Shown piece after piece: positions 53,700-62,343 of a stretch of 64,000 bases of DNA (positions within the stretch are counted from its first letter, which is position 1; each line of letters starts with the position of its first letter). The notes beneath the pieces are model-generated. The model ran no database searches. It saw nothing but the letters and a program-made list of their open reading frames with translations, and had not been told where the DNA came from. Source of the DNA: Brachycybe producta. Lineage: Eukaryota > Arthropoda > Diplopoda > Playtdesmida > Andrognathidae. The translations under genes and the position numbers were made by a program. The stretch lies in the NCBI GenBank assembly GCA_036925085.1, contig JAUPFP010000014.1, forward strand, positions 2,049,501-2,113,500. The letters run 5' to 3'.

Positions 53700-54355
53700 G
53701 TAAGTATGATTCATTTTGCAATTTTCGGTGAGAAATTAGTAAATTATTTTCGTGGTATTGACGTGACGTCACTGTTGTGAAGTATATTCGGGGGTGTACT
53801 AAGATGGCGATTTTTTTTTATTTTAAAGCAATGTATATCGAATTTATCGATACATTGGAAGGTTATCGATCGTTAGTTTAGGTTACGATATATCGTGGTG
53901 AGGTCAAGGTTCTAGGTTTTGTTCCGTTGATAATAATGGGAAGAATTTTGGCAATAATCATTTTCGGATATGGCAACAATCCAAAGATGAAATTAGAATG
54001 TCTCTTGTCTCAGAAAAAATGCTAATGTTTGGCCTATTGAGGTGCAAGATATTGATAGAAATGGAGAGAGAGAGAGAGAGACAATGGAAAACGTCATATT
54101 GAACGTCAAAAGTTCAATTGTAGATTACAATTATATTGGTTTTAACTAGTTCACTTATAATTATATGTCGTTAGAAACACATAAATGATCATAAATCTTA
54201 TTAGATTGAAGTATAATTTATTAAGAAAAGAAGCACAGCAAAAAATAGGGTTCAGTTTGGTAAGTTTTAAGTGATCGAAATCGTTGAATGAATCGAGAAT
54301 GACAATGAAATTATAGAAAGTCAATGCAGATGTAATTATAAACATACAGGCGGCT

Positions 54356-54445
54356 GAAAGTCACGTGGCCATTTTGGCGGGAAGAAAAAAAAAAAATCTT
54401 GACTCACGCACGCACGCGCGAGCGCGCGCTCGTGACGTAATGAGG
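54356..54445. promoter_or_regulatory. GC-rich promoter-like patch
   Basis: Within 90 bp: GTCACGTGGCC (E-box), GCCATTTTGG (YY1-like), TTTTGGCGGGAA (E2F-like), a run of alternating CACGCACGCACGCGCGAG and GCGCGCTC, then GTGACGTAATG (CRE/ATF-like). The patch stands out in AT-rich DNA and resembles the region upstream of TAF12 (about 61500-61600). No matching gene start was found beside it; direction unknown. Confidence 0.35.
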
Positions 54446-54556
54446 AGTGAATTATGTGTGTGACGAACCAGCTGTTTCCGGTTTTTGTCATTCTCATGTG
54501 GTTTCAATGGGGTGGGGGAGGGAGGGAGTGAAAATGGAACAATTTGCACTTTGTTT

Positions 54557-54867
54557 ATAATGAATAGGCATCGGATTTTTATGCAATAACAATTAAAGCA
54601 ACGGTTTCTCAATTTGTGGCCCGAGTGTCCAATTTTGAAGTAATCATCATTCAACAGCAATTATGCTTTTTTTCTAATAAAAAATGGCTGGTTTGAGGCT
54701 AGATGTCTGGTTTCTATCGGTTTTCAACTAGAATTCTAGTCTCTAATCAGTGTTTTTGATTTAAAAAAAAAACAATTGCTGGTTGTTCTTCAAAATTGGC
54801 ACTTGGGCCAAAGATTAGAAAACATTTTACTTGATTTTGCATAAAATTCCGAGCTTTTAATAATGAA
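54557..54867. mobile_element. Family C hAT-like MITE, copy C12
   Basis: GGCATCGGATTTTTATGCAA to GCATAAAATTCCGAGCTTTT with the central stem. ATAATGAATA stands on both sides (about 54558-54567 and 54862-54871), consistent with a decayed 8-bp target duplication extended by chance. Confidence 0.7.
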
Positions 54868-54989
54868 TAACAATCTTTATATGTTATGAATAGGGTTAAA
54901 TGTAAAGGGAAATGCTTTATTGTATAAAATAAACGTTTCGTTTGTAAATTAGTCGTAAAACAGCACAACAAAAACACCATTTATAGCAA

Positions 54990-55050
54990 TTTTGGGCCGT
55001 GGTTTTTCAACGTGTGGCTCGCGAGCCGAATTGGCTCACTTGAAAATGAA
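54990..55050 (+). mobile_element. Possible hAT terminus
   Basis: GGTTTTTCAACGTGTGGCTC then GCGAGCC. The GGTTTTTCAAC...GGCTCGCGAGCC layout is typical of many hAT ends. Partner end not found. Confidence 0.35.
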
Positions 55051-55655
55051 TTATATAAAAGTAATTTTTAATCGATAATTTCTATTACTTTGGACTTTTA
55101 TTTTTAATGAGGATAAATCGTACAGTAAAATTAGATAATTTAATTACATTTTTAATAATTTTATTATTTTTTTAAAAATATTATTTACTAGTGTTTTTTT
55201 CTTCTTCTTCTCTTAAATCAATTTTAACATTTATTTTAAAAAAGGAATAAATATAAATCATATTTTTTTCATATAATTTTAATTTATTGTAATTATTTTA
55301 TTCAAGATTCATAACATTTAATTTTTAATATTTTCGCAATTTTTTTTATAAAAAAAAATAGTTAAGTAAAAATAGATTTTTAAAAAAAAACTTTTTTAAT
55401 AAATTTAATTAAAAGTAATATTTAAAAAAAAAACACTTTAAGGCGTTTTTTTTATATCTTGTCATATTTTTTAATGAATTTTTCACATCTGAATCGGAAT
55501 TTTTCAGATAATTTTTCATAACTTTTTATATTTACCACTTAAGTTTGTTAAAATGAGAAAATATTGGAGAAATTTCATTAAAATCAGATTTAAATCGAAT
55601 TTTTTAATTATTTTTTTTTTCTCAGCCATTTTATATATATTTTTTGTTCGTAAAA
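55051..55655. other. Very AT-rich stretch
   Basis: Almost only A and T; no gene or repeat unit recognised. Confidence 0.5.
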
Positions 55656-55659
55656 AATT

Positions 55660-56095
55660 ACTTTTGGTCCTTTTAATCGTAAAAGTTGAAAACCTCATTA
55701 GAAAATTAGGCCCTTTTAGGCATAAAAGTTGAGAAAATTTAAAATTTACTATTGGCCCGTTTAAGCATAAAAGTTGAGAATTTTATTAAAAATTAGGCCC
55801 TTTTAAGTGTAAAAGTTGAGAACATTATTAAAAAAAATAGGCCCTTTTCAGGTTAAAAGTTGAAAACCTTATTAGAAAATTAGGCCCTTTTAGGCATAAA
55901 AGTTGAGAAAATTATTTTAAAAAAATTACTATTGGCCCGTTAAAGCATGAAAGTTGAGAATCTCATTAAAAAAGGTGGCCCTTTTAAGCGTAAAAGTTTA
56001 GAAAATTTAAAATTTAATATTGGCCCGTTTAAGCGTAAAAGTTGAGAATCTCATTAAAAAAAATTCCCCATTAAAATGTATTTGAAAGTTGAGAT
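55660..56095. repeat. About 58-bp tandem repeat, seven or eight diverged units
   Basis: Units carry (TTA)GGCCCTTTTAGGCATAAAAG then TTGAGAA, alternating with ATTGGCCCGTTTAAGCATAAAAG. Diverged, so older than most other arrays here. It lies about 400 bp upstream of the SLC22 start codon. Confidence 0.7.
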
Positions 56096-56500
56096 TAAAA
56101 AGAAAGTTTCTATAAAAGTTTAATTGACATGAATACAAAGTCGTTAAATTGCTTGTTTGAATATTGTTGTAACGTCGTCGTTTCAGAACATAAAAATGAC
56201 AAAAAAAATTAAACTCCATTAATATTCTAATCAAGGACGGAACATATTTTATTTAATGTCATCCATAATTCATTTTCAAAAGTTTGGAAAAAGTTTTTTA
56301 AAAAAAAGTTACAACCAATAACAAAATTAATACGTGTATCTTATACAAAATTATTATCTTAAATAGCAAAGAAAGAAAAGGAAAACAAAAGTGAATTTTG
56401 TCTTCTGGAAAAAGAATTAAAAGTCGTCAACGAGGAGAAGAATTCTCGAAGAAGAAGAAGAACTTCCATCTATCTGTCTGTCTCGGAATCGGATTCGAAG

Positions 56501-59500
56501 ATGTCCGTCATAAAGTTTGATCAAGTCGTACGGCAACTCGGAGAATTCGGACCGTATCAGAAACGAATCTACTTCTTATTATGTTACAATATGCTCGTGT
56601 CTGCATTTCAGAAGATGATCTGGGTCTTTGTTGCCGCAAATCCACCTCATAGGTTTTTGGTTGTTTTTTTTTTTGTTTTTTTAAAAAAAAGTGAAATTTG
56701 ACATAATTTTAAATCGTAATCACGAAACTCGTACTTTGTTTTCTGTATATTTATCCAGATGTCGACTTTCTGAAGATGATTACGGCAATTACTCGAATCC
56801 GTACTATTTACCAGTTGAGATTTTAAATAGATCTATTCCTTGGGACTCGAAATCGAACCGTTGGGACAGTTGTACGATGTATACGGACGTAAATCGAACC
56901 GGTTTGGTCAGATGTGATCGGTGGATTTACGATCATTCGCAGTACGAAACAAGTGTTGTTTCTGATGTAATAAATTATTTATAAAATTTGACTTTTTTTT
57001 TGGGGGGGGGGGGGAATTTTAAGAAAGTTTTGTTAAAAATTTTCTTTTTTTTTTTGGACTTTTCAGTTTGAAATGGTTTGCGATCGGCAGTGGATTTCGG
57101 CAACGACCGTTTCTTTACAAATGGGTGGAGAGTTTTTGGGTGCAATCATTTTGGGAATTTTGTCTGACAAGTAACGATTAATTTGACTGAATTATTTCTG
57201 TTTGAAAAAGTAATTGCAGTTACTTTTTGTTTTTGTTTGCAAAAGTGACTGTGTGAGCTAAAGTTTCATTCAGGAGTAACTGAAAGCTTCAGTTAGTTCA
57301 GTTAGATAGTAACTTGGAGGTATAATTACTTTCAAGAGTAACTGGATATTCGGTTAGTTTAAGAAGTAACTGGACATTCAGTTAGTTTAAGAAGTAACTG
57401 GACATTAATTTAGCTTAAAAGTAACTGGACATTCGTTTAGTTTAAGAAGTAACTGGACATTCGTTTAGTTTAAGAAGTAACTGGACATTCGTTTAGTTTA
57501 AGAAGTAACTGGACATTCGTTTAGTTTAAGAAGTAACTGGACATTCGTTTAGTTTAAGAAGTAACTGGACATTCGTTTAGTTTACGAAGTATCTGGACAT
57601 TCGTTTAGTTTACTAAGTAACTGGACATTCGGTTAGTTTACGAAGTAACTGGACATTCGGTTAGTTTACGAAGTAACTGGACATTCGGTTAGTTTACGAA
57701 GTAACTGGACATTCGGTTAGTTTACGAAGTAACTGGACATTCGGTTAGTTTAAGAAGTAACTGGACATTCGGTTAGTTTAAGAAGTAACTGGGCATTCGG
57801 TTAGTTTAAGAAGTAACTGGGCATTCGGTTAGTTTAAGAAGTAACTGGGCATTCAGTTAGTTTAAGAAGTAACTGGGCATTCAGTTAGTTTAAGAAGTAA
57901 CTGGGCATTCAGTTAGTTTAAGAAGTAACTGGACATTCTGTTTAAGAAGTAACTGGACATTCTGTTTAAGAAGTAACTGGACATTCGGTTTGTTTAAAAG
58001 TAACTGGACATTCGGTTTGTTTAAAAGTAACTGGACATTCGGTTTGTTTAAGAAGTAACTGGACATTCGGTTTGTTTAAGAAGTAACTGGACATTCGGTT
58101 TGTTTAAGAAGTAACTGGACATTCAGTTACTATTGGAGGAAACTGAAAAATCAGTTCTTTTAACGAGTAACTAACTAGACATACAGTTACTATCAGAATA
58201 AGTAACTGCATTTGAAATTCAGTTACTTCATTTACAGTTTTAAATATAATTTAATTACTTTCTTATCAGATACGGTCGTAAAAGGATAATGGTGGTCAGT
58301 GCTTTAATGCAAACCATCATTGGTGTTGTCACTAGTTTCTCGGTCAACGTTTACATGTTGGTCATTTGCCGTATCATAATCGGTTTCTGGACACCGGGCG
58401 CCGTTTTATCGGCTTACGTCATCGGCACGTTTATATATTTGTCGTTTCTGATCGGTGGATCATCTAAAAATAATTTTCTGTCTCGTTGGCATAAACAGGA
58501 ATGGAATTTGTTGGTCCTTCGAAACGAGTCTTCGCAGGAATCGTTACCCAGTATTTTTTTGGATTAGGTTATCTTTTAATAGCCGTTGCAGCTTACTACA
58601 TGCGTGATTGGCATCAATTACAGATTGCTTTATCTGTACCGAGCATTGTAGTTATTTCGTATTGGTGGTCGGTTAATTGTCGTCTTCGCGAGAAATAGAA
58701 ACAACCAATTCTTTATCTCGTGTTTCTGCTTTTTTGTCTATTAGGCTCGTTCCGGAGTCTGTTCGTTGGATGTTGACGAAGAATAAGACGGAACAAGCCG
58801 TTAAAGTGATCAAGAAAGCTGCTGAAGTGAACGGAAAAACGTTAACATCGGATATGTTTGAAACGGTTGTTCGTCGTTTCACTTTCTTAAAATGATTAAC
58901 CACGATTAATAAGTGAGAATGTGTTTTTGTGTGTTGTTGTCGTTGCTACAGGAAACGAGACTTCAAGAACAATCTTCGGGAACATTACGTGATCTTTTAA
59001 AACATCCGAATCTTAGACAGAGAACTCTCGTTGTAGTTTATTGTTGGTTCGTTAACACGTGCGTCTATTACGGATTCTCGTACAACACTTCGAATCTAGC
59101 CGGAAACGATTACGTTAACTTTGGTCTGGCAGCAGCCGTAGAGTTTCCGGCTTACACTTTTTGCCTTTTATCATTAGATAGGTTAGGCAGAAAGATTCCG
59201 CTTTGCGGAGCGATGATATTTGCTGGTTGTGCGCTCTTAGCAAATGCATTAGTACCGTTAGGTAAATAAAGTACGAGCCTCTCGAGAAGGCTTAACTTGT
59301 GACATAGTTAATCGCTATTGTTTTACTTAGATTATACGATGGTTTCTGTTTTTCTGGCTATGCTTGGAAAGTTCGCAATCACCGTTTCGTATGCAATCAT
59401 TTATATGTTTTCGGCCGAGGTGTTTCCGACGACGGTCAGGTCCGCAAGTTACGGATTGAGCAGCACTTGTGGTCGTATCGGATCGATGTTAGCTCCGTTT

Positions 59501-60471
59501 ATGTTACTTTTGGTACAACTTCTATTCGGTTGTTTTGTCTTTCATGAATGAAATTTATATTTTATATTTAAAGAAGAATTTTTTTTCTTAGAAAAATTAC
59601 TGGATTCCTTTGCCTCCGATTCTGTTTAGTGCATTGGCATTAACTTCGGGATTTCTCTGTATTTTGTTACCCGAAACGTATGGTCGGGATCTACCCGACA
59701 CAATACAGGACGGCGAAGATTATGAGAAGTAAAACTCATTACAATTCTTGACACTATGAATTCAACGAGTCTGCTTGACTATGAAACCTTACATTCGGTT
59801 TTTTCATCGAATTATCTAACGATATGGCGTCACTTTTAAGTATTTTAAATGATGTGACGTCACACTGATGGATAAATCAAGGAATAACGGAATATGCAAT
59901 TATTTAAGTTGGTTTATGAGAAGCTGATTTTTACGAAAAACTAGAAAGTGTTTAAATCCGAACTAAATCACTTTTAGGGTATTTTTATGTTGCTATCTTT
60001 CAAAATAAACTTTGAAAAGACAAAAATTTAAAAAATATCGTCTACTTAAAGTTTCTCTTATTTTCAAGCTTGCCTAAAAAGCTTATTTTGAAAGATAACA
60101 GCATAAAAATACCCTTAAGTGATTGAGCTACCCTTCTAGTTTCTAAAACATTGCAAAGTTTCTCTTCATTTTACATCTGAAAGACAGAATAATCAGAGAT
60201 CGAGAGGTGTTTACAGTTTAAAACCACCGTAAGAATGTAAAATTCCTGCGGTTAGGTCGTAATCGACTACAAATTTATCGAAACGTAAGAATTTCTTAAG
60301 ATATAATACTTAACTATTTTTCTTTTATTAAATGACAGATTACCATCGAGGAACAACACGGATCAAAGTTTATGTTTAACGGACGCACAAGGAACGTATA
60401 GAGCAAAACGTGAATACGACGAATCGAATCCGAAACTCCTTCCTCGAAAAAATCCTCACGTCACATCATGA
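56501..60471 (+). CDS. SLC22 family organic cation/carnitine transporter, ten exons
   Basis: Predicted CDS joins 56501-56652, 56759-56966, 57067-57170, 58270-58424, 58499-58667, 58745-58865, 58952-59261, 59331-59512, 59592-59728 and 60339-60471: 1671 nt, 556 residues, the usual SLC22 length. Evidence: GEFGPYQ near the N-terminus, a long loop (about residues 50-120) with Cys residues and N-glycosylation sequons (NYS, NRS, NRT), then the transporter signature ...DKYGRKR (154-160), MEFVGPSKR (208-216), PESVRW (266-271), DRLGRK (379-384) and PETYGRDLPDT (494-504). It is a 12-helix plasma-membrane carrier of the major facilitator superfamily; the family moves organic cations, carnitine or anions, and the substrate here cannot be told. 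Intron 4 (58425-58498) starts with GC, because only that donor keeps frame. Intron 3 holds a minisatellite, intron 9 a family A MITE. Retaining intron 9 gives a stop at once (AAG TAA), so a 513-residue form is possible. Confidence 0.92.
57250..58210. repeat. 28-bp minisatellite in intron 3 of the SLC22 gene
   Basis: About 30 units of AAGAAGTAACTGGACATTCG then GTTAGTTT (28 bp) fill most of the 1.1-kb intron (57171-58269). Subtypes are blocked: TTCGTTTAG, then TTCGGTTAG, GGGCATTC, TTCAGTTAG, then short 24-bp units and TTCGGTTTG. The blocks show sequential local amplification. The edges keep decayed AGTAACTG.. motifs. Confidence 0.9.
58425..58498 (+). other. GC-AG intron 4 of the SLC22 gene
   Basis: Boundaries TCG|GCACGT ... 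AACAG|GA. The nearby GT at 58429 would shift the frame out of GMEFVGPSKR, whereas the GC donor joins ...AYVI-G to MEFVGPSKR exactly as in the family. Length 74 bp. Confidence 0.75.
59935..60160. mobile_element. Family A MITE A19 in the last intron of the SLC22 gene
   Basis: Left arm AAAACTAGAAAGTGTTTAAAT, CTTTCAAAATAAACTTTGAA; right arm AAAAGCTTATTTTGAAAGATA, CAGCATAAAAATACCCTTAAG, GAGCTACCCTTCTAGTTTC. It explains why this intron is 610 bp while neighbours are 69-106 bp. Confidence 0.75.
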
Positions 60472-60644
60472 CGACGTTCTAGTATTATTAGGATCAATTT
60501 TAAAAGCACGAATTTAGTTAGAACCTGTATCCAAACTTTTAAAGTTGGTAGGAATTATTTCTTTATTAGATGATTTTTCTGATTTATTTCAAGAGATTTA
60601 TTTAGCAATAATGTTACGAGAAAAAAAAGTCGATATCATAGTTT

Positions 60645-60650
60645 ATTAAA
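60645..60650 (+). terminator. Candidate poly(A) signal of the SLC22 gene
   Basis: ATTAAA about 175 bp after the SLC22 stop codon; the common variant of AATAAA. No AATAAA is present on the plus strand before the TAF12 coding region. Confidence 0.4.
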
Positions 60651-60672
60651 TAACAAAGTTTGTTTTACAATT

Positions 60673-60678
60673 TTTATT
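60673..60678 (-). terminator. Candidate poly(A) signal of TAF12
   Basis: TTTATT on the plus strand reads AATAAA on the minus strand, about 50 bp past the TAF12 stop codon. The two genes converge here with roughly 257 bp between stop codons. Confidence 0.5.
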
Positions 60679-60728
60679 GTTCAGATAATTAGTGAAAATT
60701 ATACAAAAATTAGGAGGAAAGAATTTTT

Positions 60729-61347
60729 TTAATATTTTTTTAGTGTCTTTCGAATGAGGGCCATTCTCTGCTTGTGAGCTTCGGTCGTCGTCGATCTCTT
60801 ATAAGGACGTAATTCTTCAGATCCAAATCCCGGAATCCAGATGTTCCAATTCCGTTCCAAGTTGAGTCTCACATCTTTAACCTCGAGTGTATTCGCTTTA
60901 CGATGTTTAGCGAGAGAACACGAGTTTGTAACAACGTTCTCGATGAAATCGTCCGCGATTTGAAGTAACATCTGTTTTAAACGATAAAAAAAAACACTTA
61001 TAAAATGCCGTTATAACACCAAAAAAATTATCGTTTAGAGAAACTGTGCCTCTTCGACGTCGTCATCTAGTTGTTCATTCGGATCGACTTCACGCACCAA
61101 ATCTTGCAGACGTTGTTTCGAAATCACCTATTTATGGAACAAATAACTTAAATGATAAGGTGAGAAGCCTAAATCACATTCTTAATACATCACTGGATGA
61201 GAAATTGGTGGAATTCGACGATGTTTTACTACTATTTGGATTAGGAGACGATGACATTGTGGTACTTGTCATTGTTGAGCTTGGAGACGACGTTGAAGAT
61301 GTAAATGCATTACTACCAGGTGAATTTAAACCGGAAATCGATGACAT
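60729..61347 (-). CDS. TAF12: TFIID subunit 12 (TAF12), three exons
   Basis: Predicted CDS on the minus strand: exon 1 61347-61189, exon 2 61127-61050, exon 3 60971-60729; 53 + 26 + 80 = 159 residues, close to the usual animal length of about 160. Exon 1 is a Ser/Thr/Asn-rich N-terminal tail. Exon 2 has LQDLVREVDPNEQL and exon 3 has MLLQIADDFIENVV, ARHRK-like LAKHRK, TLEVKDV, NIWIPGFGSEE and EAHKQRMALIRKT: together the histone-fold domain of TAF12, which pairs with TAF4 in TFIID (and TAF12 also serves in SAGA) in the nucleus. Start chosen as the first ATG in frame with the Ser/Thr-rich exon. Intron 2 (61049-60972, 78 bp) begins with GC (GAG|GCACAG) and ends AAACAG; a stop codon lies in it in frame, so splicing is required. 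It converges on the SLC22 gene. Confidence 0.93.
60972..61049 (-). other. GC-AG intron 2 of TAF12
   Basis: The conserved join DVEE-MLLQ demands that exon 2 end at GAAGAG, leaving GCACAG as donor; acceptor TTTAAAACAG. The only upstream GT (GTCGAAGAG) would delete three conserved residues. Confidence 0.75.
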
Positions 61348-62343
61348 AACCTTAACATGAAAGAAATTACAGTAAAAACGCTTGTGACGAACATAAATTC
61401 ATAACGATTATTAATGTTGTAAAAACCCAATCATCTTGAGTCTTAGATCAATTAAGTGGTTAAAGCGCATGAAGTTCTTGCTTCCTAGTTTATTTTGCAA
61501 AGGGAAAATGCACGTGTTTAGGTCATTTGGCGGGAAATAAAAGCACATGGCCATTTGTTGACGTCACAGCACGCGCCAACCTAACGGAATAAGTAAAAGC
61601 CGAGACGCACGCGCAATGTTTATTTCGCTAGTAAATTCATCAGAAATGAAGGTTTAAAAGGCGCTTCAGCGCACACTAGCTTAAACCTTACTTTATATTA
61701 TTAGTTTATGTGTATTAAATATTAAATTCTCGCAATAAATCTTAGAAAATATAAGTAAAATCGGCAATAAAATAGAAAAACATACGTCAATAATCCGAAA
61801 AATCCAAACAAATCATCAATAAATATACAATAATACAACCAAATTACCAACGAGAATAAGTATATGTGGCACTTCCTATCCTTGTATGAAACGTCTTTGA
61901 AGCCAGCAAGGTCTTAGGAATCCAATAAGAAGGAAAAAGAAAGAATGTACCAATATGGTCGCTGCCTAAATAGTATAACACGTAATACGCCATATTAGAA
62001 CGCCATGTTATTCCAAAACGTTGACTTTGAATATGACGTCATGTTTATATACACAAAAAGTAATATTGGCGGTGACTAGCGGCGGCTAGCTTTTATTAAG
62101 CAAGTTGTAGCGACTAGCTGGTTACCGGGTTCATGAGCTGCCTTTCTAATGTAGTTTTTGGAAGCAATAAAGTTTAAATTAGAACAATAGTAAGTGAAGG
62201 ATAAGGTGCACTAATATGGCGTTATAGGCTAATAGCAATGAAAGAAATGCAATGCCATATTCGTATACTAACTTATGGCTTCAAAAGATGACGTAATGAC
62301 ACTTTGGAACGTACACGTGTGTTTGTTTTGCAACGTTTGCAAA
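61348..62343. promoter_or_regulatory. Divergent intergenic region between TAF12 and MFSD9-like gene
   Basis: About 1 kb between two start codons pointing away from each other. Nearest TAF12: CATTTGGCGGGAAAT (E2F-like, about 61527), ATGGCCATTTG, TTGACGTCACAG (CRE-like, about 61559) and CACGCGCC. Nearest the MFSD9-like start: GATGACGTAATG (about 62287) and CAAAATGGCTGC, a YY1-like context overlapping the ATG. No TATA box position can be assigned. Likely two TATA-less promoters or one shared bidirectional promoter. ATATGGCG/CGCCATATT motifs recur in the middle. Confidence 0.45.

Noticed and set aside
54361..54660. 99-codon minus-strand frame over the GC-rich patch
   Set aside because: Arg-Ala repeats come from the alternating CG tract; no signature and no splice support.
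58673..58903. Minus-strand 76-codon frame
   Set aside because: Antisense to exon 6 of the SLC22 gene.
61046..61360. Plus-strand 104-codon frame
   Set aside because: It is antisense to TAF12 exons 1 and 2, whose minus-strand translation matches the family.
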